Shown: one piece after another, positions 1 through 6,700 of the stretch
How positions within the stretch are numbered: the stretch's first letter is position 1
How the letters are laid out: each line of letters opens with the position of its first letter
Assembly (NCBI GenBank): GCA_964609625.1
Contig: CAZSRS010000058.1
Coordinates: 1 to 19,845 of the forward strand
Direction: 5' to 3'
Length of the DNA stretch: 19,845 nt
Source: G963674665 sp964609625
GTDB taxonomy: Bacteria; Desulfobacterota; Desulfovibrionia; Desulfovibrionales; Desulfovibrionaceae
Notes under the pieces: generated by a model
What the model was told of the DNA's origin: nothing
Databases searched by the model: none
What the model saw: the letters and a program-made list of their open reading frames with translations, nothing else
Position numbers and translations under genes: made by a program

Positions 1-717
1 GTGGCGGTCCTTGCAGACGAGGCCATTGGCGTGGGGCTTGATCTCCAGGCCGAGCGGCGCCAGGGAGCCGTGCAGGTCTTCCCAGGTTTCGCACGTGACC
101 AGCGCTTCAAGGATGGTCGCGCGCTGCCCCTTGGCGTAGCCCTCAAAGGATTGTTGGCCTGTATGCGCTTCCACCGTGGCCGCGGTATCGCGCAGGCGCG
201 TGAGCTCGCGTGGGACTTGCTCGCGGCCGTTGTCCACAGCGAGGCCGAAGCGCTGCTCCAGCTCTCGGCAAACGCGGTCGCGCGTGTGGAAGTCGCGGAA
301 GGGCTCGTGGCGCGCCATCCGCTCGGGGTGGATCATGTTGTAGGCCACGTGCATGTGCAGGTTGGCTGTGTTCCTGTGCACGCCGCAATGGCGCTGGTGC
401 TCCTCGAAGCCCAGGGCCTTGGCAAAGGCCTCCTCGATGGCCTTGAACGTGTCGGGCGTGAGTTTGGCTTCATCCTCGGGGCGGAAGCTGACCATGAGGT
501 GGTAGGTCTTCTCCCTGGTCGTGCGCGTGTTCAGGGCCTGCGTGTCCGCGACCTCCTTGACGGCCAGGTCGTAGTCGTCGCCGGCCCAGCAGCCCGCGCA
601 CCAGGCCAGCAGGCACTTCTCGCCCCCATGCTCCCCGTGCCCGGCAGCGGCAATGTAAGCGGCCAGGCGGCGGTAATTGTCGTTGGTAGGCTTGCGGGCA
701 ATGCGTCTGCTGATCAT
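1..717 (-). CDS. traI: TraI/MobA (MOBP-type) conjugative relaxase, N-terminal part
   Basis: This is the nicking and strand-transfer enzyme of a mobilization system. It cuts one oriT strand and stays covalently bound through a tyrosine. The frame opens with ATG at 717, 7 bases past the traJ stop, and is open for 239 codons to the window edge, so the C-terminus is missing. I read residues in line with RP4 TraI: Tyr21 in AAYIAAAG corresponds to the RP4 active Tyr22. Motif III is H114-R-N-T-A-N-L-H121-M-H123-V, matching the HxDTDNxHxH metal-binding motif, and 'KTYHLMVSF' lies around residues 70-78. The neighbours (TraJ homologue, IncP-like oriT) fit a relaxosome operon. Strong as a MOBP relaxase; the symbol is by analogy with RP4. 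Confidence 0.88.
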   Translation of the reverse strand, partial: MISRRIARKPTNDNYRRLAAYIAAAGHGEHGGEKCLLAWCAGCWAGDDYDLAVKEVADTQALNTRTTREKTYHLMVSFRPEDEAKLTPDTFKAIEEAFAKALGFEEHQRHCGVHRNTANLHMHVAYNMIHPERMARHEPFRDFHTRDRVCRELEQRFGLAVDNGREQVPRELTRLRDTAATVEAHTGQQSFEGYAKGQRATILEALVTCETWEDLHGSLAPLGLEIKPHANGLVCKDRH

Positions 718-724
718 GTCGGCC

Positions 725-1054
725 TCACAATCTGGCGACCGCGTCCTTGAGTTCGCGCTGCCGCGCCTCGATCTGCCACAAGAGCTGCCGCACCTCGCGG
801 TGCAGCCCCCGCCACTGTGCATCGGAGCTGCCAAGGCAGAGCTTGAACAACCCGCCAAGCCTGCCGAGGTCGGCGTTGATGCGCAGCAGCTCGCGCCGGA
901 AGCGCTCCAATTCGCGGCTGGGCGTGGGCTGCCCCAGGCAGACACACTTGGCAAAGGTGGAAAGGGAGAGTCCAGCCCTGTCCGCGCTCTGGATGATCTG
1001 GTCGTACTCCTCCGGCGTCAGGTAGGTCTTCATGGCGATCTTCTTGGAGGGCAT
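725..1054 (-). CDS. traJ: TraJ-like relaxosome oriT-binding protein
   Basis: A 109-residue protein of the TraJ/MobC kind, which in RP4 binds the oriT inverted repeat and recruits the TraI relaxase. The N-terminal part ('MKTYLTPEEYDQIIQSADRA') looks like a ribbon-helix-helix strand and helix. The signature 'RINADLGRLGGLFKLCL' closely matches RP4 TraJ 'RINGDLGRLGGLLKLWL'. The C-terminal third is helical and charged. An upstream in-frame ATG at 1150 would extend the protein through the oriT. I chose ATG at 1054 because AGGA precedes it and homologues begin there. It is followed by the relaxase gene in the same operon. The operon reads away from the oriT, so TraJ bound there could also repress its own promoter, as known for RP4; that is inferred here. 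Confidence 0.82.
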   Translation of the reverse strand: MPSKKIAMKTYLTPEEYDQIIQSADRAGLSLSTFAKCVCLGQPTPSRELERFRRELLRINADLGRLGGLFKLCLGSSDAQWRGLHREVRQLLWQIEARQRELKDAVARL

Positions 1055-1129
1055 GCGCTGTTCCTGTGTAGCAGCGTTGAGCCAAAGGCGAATAAGCACG
1101 CTCCCGGCAGGGCCACATCGCCGGGCAAG

Positions 1130-1180
1130 GCGTGAAGGAGCACACCGCACGGTGGGCCTACTTCACCTGTCCTGCCTTCA
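1130..1180 (+). other. oriT: Origin of transfer (oriT), RP4/IncP-like nic region
   Basis: The stretch 1151-1176 reads GGTGGGCCTACTTCAC followed by CTGTCCTGCC. From memory RP4 has GGTGGGCCTACTTCACCTATCCTGCC, a single difference (G for A at 1169). By analogy the nick falls after G1174 (TCCTG/C). Two nested inverted repeats precede it: GTGAAG (1132-1137) pairs with CTTCAC (1161-1166), the TraJ-type site, and CACCG (1143-1147) pairs with CGGTG (1150-1154). A further small inverted repeat CCCGGC/GCCGGG lies at 1103-1108 and 1120-1125, between oriT and traJ. Its position beside traJ and traI makes the assignment firm. Confidence 0.88.
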
Positions 1181-1192
1181 GACTTCGTTGCA

Positions 1193-1210
1193 CCATACGA
1201 CACAGTATGG
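1193..1210. repeat. Inverted repeat beside oriT
   Basis: CCATAC (1193-1198) and GTATGG (1205-1210) form a perfect 6-bp inverted repeat with a 6-base spacer, 19 bases past the predicted nick. It could be an accessory-protein site or part of a promoter operator. The function is unknown. Confidence 0.45.
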
Positions 1211-1230
1211 AACTCGTCGATCCCATTCGC

Positions 1231-1260
1231 ATATGATTGCAGATGATTGCATACGATTGA
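1231..1260 (+). repeat. 10-bp direct repeats next to oriT
   Basis: ATATGATTGC, AGATGATTGC and the degenerate ATACGATTGA follow one another at an exact 10-base period, in phase with the helix. They lie in an A+T-rich stretch on the far side of the nick from traJ. In RP4 the equivalent place is bound and bent by TraK, but no traK gene is seen here. A role as an accessory-protein array or promoter operator is inferred. Confidence 0.5.
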
Positions 1261-1430
1261 ACATTGCTTATTATGCTTGGCTATGATGTACTACAGCTCT
1301 GTAATGTGGGCATAGCGTTGCACAAAATCACATAGGGGAATCATCGTAGCAAAGGAAGCGGGCTTTCGACCACAGTCAGATCTTGATACGGTTTGACTCC
1401 AGACACAGCATGAGGCGATCGGATCGAGGT

Positions 1431-1521
1431 GCAGACAATGCAGACTTGCCTCAGGCAATGTCTGCACGCTGCAGGGCACGTGGTTTCTCAGGTTACAGAC
1501 AATGCAGACAATACAGACATG
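1431..1521 (+). repeat. Cluster of 9-bp repeats, consensus RCAGACAAT
   Basis: Direct copies lie at 1431-1439 (GCAGACAAT), 1440-1448 (GCAGACTTG), 1495-1503 (ACAGACAAT), 1504-1512 (GCAGACAAT) and 1513-1521 (ACAGACATG). An inverted copy lies at 1457-1465 (AATGTCTGC). The last three are head to tail without gaps. The cluster sits in non-coding DNA between oriT and the tRNA-derived att site. Short phased repeats like this commonly bind replication, partition, excision or integrase proteins; which one cannot be told here. Short frames running through the cluster look like by-products of the repeats. Confidence 0.6.
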
Positions 1522-1700
1522 AAAAACGCATGGGAAATCGAAAGGGAAACCGGAAATCAAAAACTGTGCCAAACGCTCTGTTCTCGTCATGGGGTGGTTA
1601 CAAACGCGGTTACAAAACAGGATGTCGCAGGGTGCCGTTCAATGCCGGCTGGTGCAAGGCAACTGGCTGAAATACAGGAAAGATGTGGAAGTCATGTCCC

Positions 1701-1745
1701 CCTTTCACGCCGGCGACAGGGGTTCAAATCCCCTTGGGGACGCCA
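1701..1745 (+). other. Attachment site: 3' fragment of tRNA-Glu (UUC)
   Basis: The sequence begins at the anticodon loop CTTTCAC (1702-1708, anticodon TTC at 1704-1706) and continues through the 3' anticodon stem GCCGG. The T arm follows (AGGGG-TTCAAAT-CCCCT), then the acceptor strand TGGGGAC, discriminator G and CCA (1743-1745). The D arm and the 5' anticodon stem are absent, so this is not a functional tRNA. A duplication running from the anticodon loop to the 3' end is the usual footprint of tyrosine-integrase insertion. It therefore marks an element boundary, with the intact tRNA-Glu expected upstream, outside the window. Confidence 0.85.
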
Positions 1746-1789
1746 AATGATTCTAAGAGGTTACATGTACGTGGACCTCTGACATACAG

Positions 1790-1815
1790 AGTGGATATAC
1801 CCAGTGGATATACCG
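1790..1815 (+). repeat. Tandem 13-bp repeat between att site and integrase remnant
   Basis: AGTGGATATACCC (1790-1802) is followed directly by AGTGGATATACCG (1803-1815), differing only in the last base. The pair lies 45 bases beyond the tRNA 3' end and just past the integrase reading frame. Many tyrosine integrases bind short direct repeats (arm-type sites) near the core, and this pair is a candidate. Confidence 0.55.
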
Positions 1816-1816
1816 C

Positions 1817-2059
1817 TCAATTTTCAGCCCTCGGCGACCTGCACATCGCCGGGGCTTTGCTGTTCGTGAACTCCAGCACCTTGCCCTTGCCGCGCTGCGA
1901 GAAGGTCTCCACAGCGGTGCGCAGGCCGTCCAGGTCGAACCCCAGCCTGTGCAGGTAGCGTTCCGTCGTGTTCTCGCTCTCGTGGCGTAGCATCTGCTGG
2001 ATCGTGGCCACAGGGTAGCCTGCTTTGCCCAGTGTCTTGGCTGCGAGGTGCCGGTAATG
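1817..2059 (-). pseudogene. int: Tyrosine recombinase/integrase, C-terminal remnant
   Basis: Only the last part of a phage-type integrase is left. The readable family portion starts at 'YRHLAAKTLGKAGYPVATIQQML', where the Arg-His belongs to the HxxR box (Arg codon near 2053). It continues with 'RHESENTTERYLH', in which Tyr (codon 1957-1955) is the expected nucleophile. Upstream of the HxxR box the frame stays open to 2200 but no longer resembles an integrase. The catalytic core N-terminal half, the arm-binding domain and the normal HxxR histidine are missing, so the protein cannot be active. The last codons run through a stem-loop (1827-1855), so the original stop may also be altered. It lies outside the att fragment relative to the relaxase module and probably comes from a different, older element. 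Confidence 0.8.
1827..1858. terminator. Terminator-like stem-loop at the integrase 3' end
   Basis: GCCC-T-CGGCGA (1827-1837) pairs with TCGCCG-GGGC (1846-1855) with one bulged T and an 8-base loop. On the plus strand TTTGCTGTT follows; on the minus strand a weaker TGAAAATTG follows. It may stop transcription in either direction. It overlaps the end of the integrase reading frame. Confidence 0.45.
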
Positions 2060-2359
2060 GGCGGTATCGCTGCATGTTATGTGAGAATTCTCATGGAGAA
2101 CCTGCTTTAGATCCGGAGGGTTGCGACAGTGGAGGAGCTGCGCCAGACCCTTCTGGAATTCAAGGAAACGTACAACCGGGGGTGGATCGTGGTTCGACAT
2201 AGCTCCCGAACCTCGCCCAGGTACGAGAAGCGCAGTTCCTGCCTCTCAAGGTCGCGGCGTGAGTTGCTTGACATGTACCCAGAAAAACATAGACCGCTAC
2301 AAGGGTACGCTCCAAGCACGCTGCTCAAGACAGTCTTGCTTGCAGGACCAGGCGCCACG
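2060..2359. other. Intergenic stretch without a supported gene
   Basis: Between the integrase breakpoint and the acyltransferase stop there are only short overlapping frames on both strands with no family resemblance. It probably holds scrambled remains of the older element. I see no RNA gene or clear terminator. Confidence 0.4.
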
Positions 2360-3082
2360 TCAATACAACCAGATATGATCCAGTTCGTCGCCGCGGTGAC
2401 CTTCTGTATTGCGTTCGCGTAGGACTCTGGCCGGGATGCCGGCGACTACGGTCTTTTCTGGCACGTCGTGCGTGACCAGTGCGTGGGAGGCCACAATGGC
2501 CTCGCGGCCTATGGTGATGCCTGGCATGATGGTCACGTGGCTAAAAATCTTGGCGTAGTCGTGCACGATCACAGGGGCATAACTGCGTTCGATGTGCGAA
2601 GCCTCGGAGTGCGAGTGTGTGAAGATGCAGACATTCTCGGCCAAAGCCACGTAGTGTCCGAGACTGACCCCTCCCTTGCTGTCGATGAACACGCCGCGGT
2701 TGAAGAAGACATTGTCCCCGAGTTCGATGAGCTGGGCGAAGTTGAAGCGCACATTTTCCTCGGCGATGAAGGCCTTGCCGCAGCGTTTGAAAAGTCGCCG
2801 CCCAAGCAGTCGGCGGAAAGGGATGGAAAAGGGGACGAGCAGGCTCAGCGGCAGTCTGTCAAAAGCGTCCCAAAGGAAATGCAGGTGTCTCTGCTCGGGC
2901 GTGAAGGGTGTTTCATGCCCTTTGGGCAGGGTTTCACTGTACAGTTTCCCTTGCGCCAGCATGTTCGCATCGAGGCCAACGCCCCCCAAGAGTTCATGGA
3001 TGCGTACCGCGACCACGGGGTCACCACATCGGTCCAGCATTGCTTCGATTTCAGCGAGCTTGTCCTCAAAAACCGTTTTCAT
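2360..3082 (-). CDS. Hexapeptide-repeat O-acyltransferase (maltose/galactoside acetyltransferase-like)
   Basis: A 240-residue acyl-CoA-dependent transferase of the left-handed beta-helix class. Residues 1-100 form a helical N-terminal region. From about 105 onward come hexapeptide turns ('FIAEENVRFN', 'IELGDNVFFNRG', 'VSLGHYVALAENVCIFTHSHS') and the late coils 'VTIMPGITIGREAIVASHALVTHDV'. It ends with 'KTVVAGIPARVLRERN', the family's usual C-terminal signature. His156 or His158 in THSH (155-158) is the likely catalytic histidine. The start at 3082 was chosen because GGGGAA lies about 9 bases upstream; a start at 3148 would add an unusual basic leader. The acceptor (sugar, lipid or polysaccharide) cannot be told. 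No polysaccharide genes flank it, so it may be cargo of a mobile element. Confidence 0.82.
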   Translation of the reverse strand: MKTVFEDKLAEIEAMLDRCGDPVVAVRIHELLGGVGLDANMLAQGKLYSETLPKGHETPFTPEQRHLHFLWDAFDRLPLSLLVPFSIPFRRLLGRRLFKRCGKAFIAEENVRFNFAQLIELGDNVFFNRGVFIDSKGGVSLGHYVALAENVCIFTHSHSEASHIERSYAPVIVHDYAKIFSHVTIMPGITIGREAIVASHALVTHDVPEKTVVAGIPARVLRERNTEGHRGDELDHIWLY

Positions 3083-3710
3083 GAATGCAATTCCCCTGGA
3101 CTGCGTCGTTCTGCTCCCTGCGGAAGTCGTGTGCGTCTTCCTTACCAAGACCCTTCACTGACTATGGCATTGGATGCTTCGCAAAGCAATCCACCTGTAC
3201 GGAGTCTGCCAATGAAAACGAGACACTCCGTTGCCTGCTTCAATTCCCATACGCTCATCGCACAATGCTGACCGGCGTTTCAAGAGGACTTCGTGTTCCA
3301 CGTGTTTGGCGGTCCAGCCCTGCTCGATTCGCCGCGCCATGACTGGGGGCATTCGACTCCCGTCCCGGTCTGACGAGCCGGATTTCATGAGGGTGACTTG
3401 CCGGCTGTATTCACCTAATTTTCTGGTCTGCTGACGGTATTCTGCCATACTGAGGGAGGCCTCATACCTGAACACAATGAATCCGCCTGTAAGGACGGTC
3501 GGAGTGGGGACCATTTCTCTACAGGCACCAAACCGAACAGCATGAATTACTCTTGCGTGATTGAGTCCATGGAAGTAAAGTACCTGGCATCTGTGCGGAG
3601 AAGCTATCAACTTTACTTTTAATTTTCAACACTTGCAATTTACGGAAAGATCAAGGCTCATACATGGCATTTATGCATTGCATTGACAACGAGAATGGAC
3701 AGCACGGCAT
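3083..3710. other. Gene-poor stretch before the sensor kinase gene
   Basis: No gene can be supported here. A minus-strand frame (3155-3610, 151 codons) and several plus-strand frames overlap. They show no signal peptide, motif or recognisable family and no convincing ribosome-binding site. The last 120 bases before the kinase start are A+T-rich and probably carry its promoter, though I could not fix a convincing -35/-10 pair. A TTGACA hexamer at 3683-3688 lies too close to the chosen start to serve it. Confidence 0.45.
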
Positions 3711-6700
3711 ATGACCCGGTTATCATTAGTTCTTGCCATCCATCTATTGGTTATTGTCGCTGCGTCTGTTTGGCTGCATCCTGTTCTACCCAGTGCAATG
3801 GCAGACTCCTTATATGTTGATGCCGCAAAACAGGAGAATCTTCCGCCTCCAGATACAGTAGATTCCAGCACGTCCGACAACACGCCCATCGTATTCCTGG
3901 GGAATCACGCCCTCCCACCAATGAACTACTTGAAGAACGACACACCTACGGGTGTCGTTGTGGACTTGGCCAATGCCCTTGCCCGTCGAATGCCCTACCC
4001 GGTTGAAATTCGGCTCATGGACTGGAGCGAAGCCCAGAGACAGGTTCTCGAGGGCGAGGCGGATGCATTGTTGCAGATAAACGCAAATCCTGAACGGTTG
4101 AAGATACTTGATTTTTCCGAACCTCTTCTCGCATCGGAATTCACCATATTTACCTCTGCTGCTCGCCAAGACGTCGTCACCAAACGCGATCTCCGGGGGC
4201 TGAAGGTCGGGGTGGAGCAAAAAGGGCAGCCGATTCTATTGCTAAAGGACGATCCTGATATCATTATTGAAATTGTTCCAGACTTTGTCCAAGGATTCCG
4301 GATGCTGGCGGAGGGTGCCATTGACGCGGTGGTCGTGGATCGCTGGGTAGGGTGTTATGTGCTTGCCGAAAACAATATTCGGTATATAAAAATGATCGAG
4401 GAGCCTATAAGCCGCAGTTATTCCTCAATCGCAGTAAAGAAGGGAAATGCAAAACTGCTTGAGGATATTAACAGAGCATTGTTAGATATTAAAAGTGATG
4501 GGACATACGATAGAATCATCACGAGCTGGAAAGGCAAGGAAGTCATTTTCAAGACCAGGGAGCAGCTTCACAGACAAACGTTGTTTTGGCTGCTTGCTTG
4601 CATTTCGTTGGTACTGCTGGTCGCATTTTTTGGAATTGTCGTGCAAGCCAGAGAAATCCGTAGACGCAAGAAGTCGGAACAAGCGCTACGTCAGAGCCAA
4701 ACCATGCTCAACATGGTGCTGAATGCCGTTCCACAGGCAATTTTCTGGAAGGACCCGGAAGGTCGCTACCTTGGATGCAATCGTGTCTTTGCCGCTACCG
4801 CCGGATTGGATTCCACCGAGAAGGTCATCGACAAGACTGATCTCGATCTCCCTTGGTCTCAAGAGGCGGCCAGGGCGTATCGGGCCCATGATCGAGCGGT
4901 GGTGGAAAGCTCCCTTCCGGTGCGCGGTATCGTTGAGCTGGTGCGAAAGGCGGATGGTTCCAGCATCTGGATTGACACCACCAAGATACCATTGGTGGAT
5001 GAAAACGGTCTGCCTATTGCCGTGTTGGGCGTCTGTGAAGACATCACCGAGCGCAAAAACGCCGACGAAGCCCTCAAGGTCACTGTCGCATTCCTGGAGA
5101 ATCTTGCACGCCTTGACGAGGTTATTCGCAAATCGTCGGACATGGAACAGATGATGCGGGAGGTCTTGGACGTGGTCCTCGATGTCTTGAAGGCAGACAG
5201 GGCATGGCTCACCTACCCCTGTGATATCGAGACGGAATTCTGGAGTGTCCCCATGGAGCGCACCCGGCCGGAATGGCCAGGCGGCGGCGCCTCCAGCAAT
5301 CAATTCCCCCTGACACCGCAGAACCGTGACGCGTGGGAACACTTCCTCGCCTCGTCGGAACCGACCTCCTGCGGACCGGGTGGGGATCTGCCCCTTGAAC
5401 GGGCCTTGACAGAAGAGTTTGGCGTCAAATCGTTCTTGGCCATGGTACTGTATCCGACAAGCGACAAACCGTGGTTGTTCGGAGTCCACCAGTGCTCCTG
5501 GGATCGTGTCTGGTCCACGACGGACAAAAGGTTGCTCAAGGCCATGGGCGGCCGCATCCAGGACGCCCTGAACAACCTGCTGTTACTGCGCGATCTGCGG
5601 GAGAGCGAGGAACGCTTCCGCGCCCTGGTGGAGCAAGCCTCGGACGCCATCTTCGTGCACGACCTCACGGGCCGTTTTCTCCTGGTCAACCAACGGGCCT
5701 GCGATGTCCTGGGGTACAGTCGGGAGGAATTGTCGACCCTGTCCGTGCCGGACGTGGACCCGGATTTCGTCGCCTGCAATGATTCCCGCGCGATCTGGAA
5801 TTCCCTGCCCCAGACTTTTGAATCTTGCCATAGAACAAAGAACGGCGAGATGATACCGGTGGAAATCCGGCTGTCCCGAATCACCTTCGGGGATCAGCAG
5901 GTGGTTCACGCCGCCGTGAGGAACATCTCGGAGCGGAAGATGGCGCAGCAGGCCTTGGCCGCGAGCGAAGAGAGATTCCGCACCGTGGCCGACTTCACCT
6001 ATGACTGGGAGTATTGGATCGATCCCGACAATCGCCTGATCTGGGTCTCGCCTTCCTGCGAACGGGTGACCGGATACCAAGTCGAGGAGTTCATGGCCTC
6101 TCCTGACCTTCTGTATCGGATCGTGCACCCCGAGGACGTCGCGCTCTACGAGAAGCATCTTTGCGCCGTGAAGCAGGACAGCTCGCAGCCCTGCACCATG
6201 GACTTCCGCATCATGCACAAGTCGGGCATGATCATATGGCTCAATCACACCTGTGTGAACATCACCCGAGCCGACGGCACGACGCTGGGCCGGCGCTCCT
6301 GCAACCGGGACATCACCGACCGCCTGCACGCCGAGCAGACCCTCGCCACGGAACTGGCCATCAACAAGGCCATGTCCGAACTGTCCGGTGCATTGATCAC
6401 CCAGGCATCCAGCATCGACGACATCGCGTGCATCACCCTGAGCTTCTCCAAACAGTTGACCGACAGCGAGCACGGATACGCCGGTGTGATCAACCCGACG
6501 ACAAAGGATTTCGTCAGCTCCACCCACTCGGCGATGATGGAGGTGGATTGCCGGATGGAGGAAAGTGAAAGACGTATCGCCTTCCCCATGGGACCGGACG
6601 GACGCTATCCAAAGCTGTGGGGCCACGTCCTCAACACGCGTCTTCCTTTCTACACCAATGAGCCCGCGACGCACCCATCTTCCGGTGGTTTGCCGGCCGG

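Larger units (their letters stand above)
1..1745. mobile_element. Right end of an integrative mobilizable element (partial)
   Basis: The segment carries a TraI-type relaxase gene, a traJ-like gene and an IncP-like oriT, and ends at a 3' tRNA-Glu fragment. That is the layout of an element mobilized by a helper conjugation system and integrated by a tyrosine recombinase at a tRNA gene. In tRNA-targeted elements the intact tRNA lies at the other end, so the rest of the element and the intact tRNA-Glu should lie to the left of the window. The oriT and relaxase are seen directly. The element boundaries are inferred from the att-like fragment. No mating-pair-formation gene is visible, so whether it is self-transmissible cannot be judged. 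Confidence 0.7.

Noticed and set aside
1..750. Long plus-strand open frame of 249 codons
   Set aside because: It is the antisense shadow of the relaxase gene, whose minus-strand frame carries clear MOBP motifs.
1291..1590. Minus-strand 99-codon frame with repeated Cys-Ile-Val-Cys
   Set aside because: The cysteine pattern comes from translating the 9-bp repeat cluster; no ribosome-binding site or family resemblance.
3335..3385. tRNA-like T-loop TTCGACTCCCG
   Set aside because: The flanking bases do not form a T stem and no acceptor stem or anticodon arm is found.
3155..3610. Minus-strand 151-codon frame
   Set aside because: No recognisable domain, weak start context and overlapping frames on the other strand; kept only as a gene-poor note.
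3683..3711. TTGACA hexamer as promoter of the sensor kinase gene
   Set aside because: A -10 element at normal spacing would fall on the start codon, so it cannot serve the chosen start.
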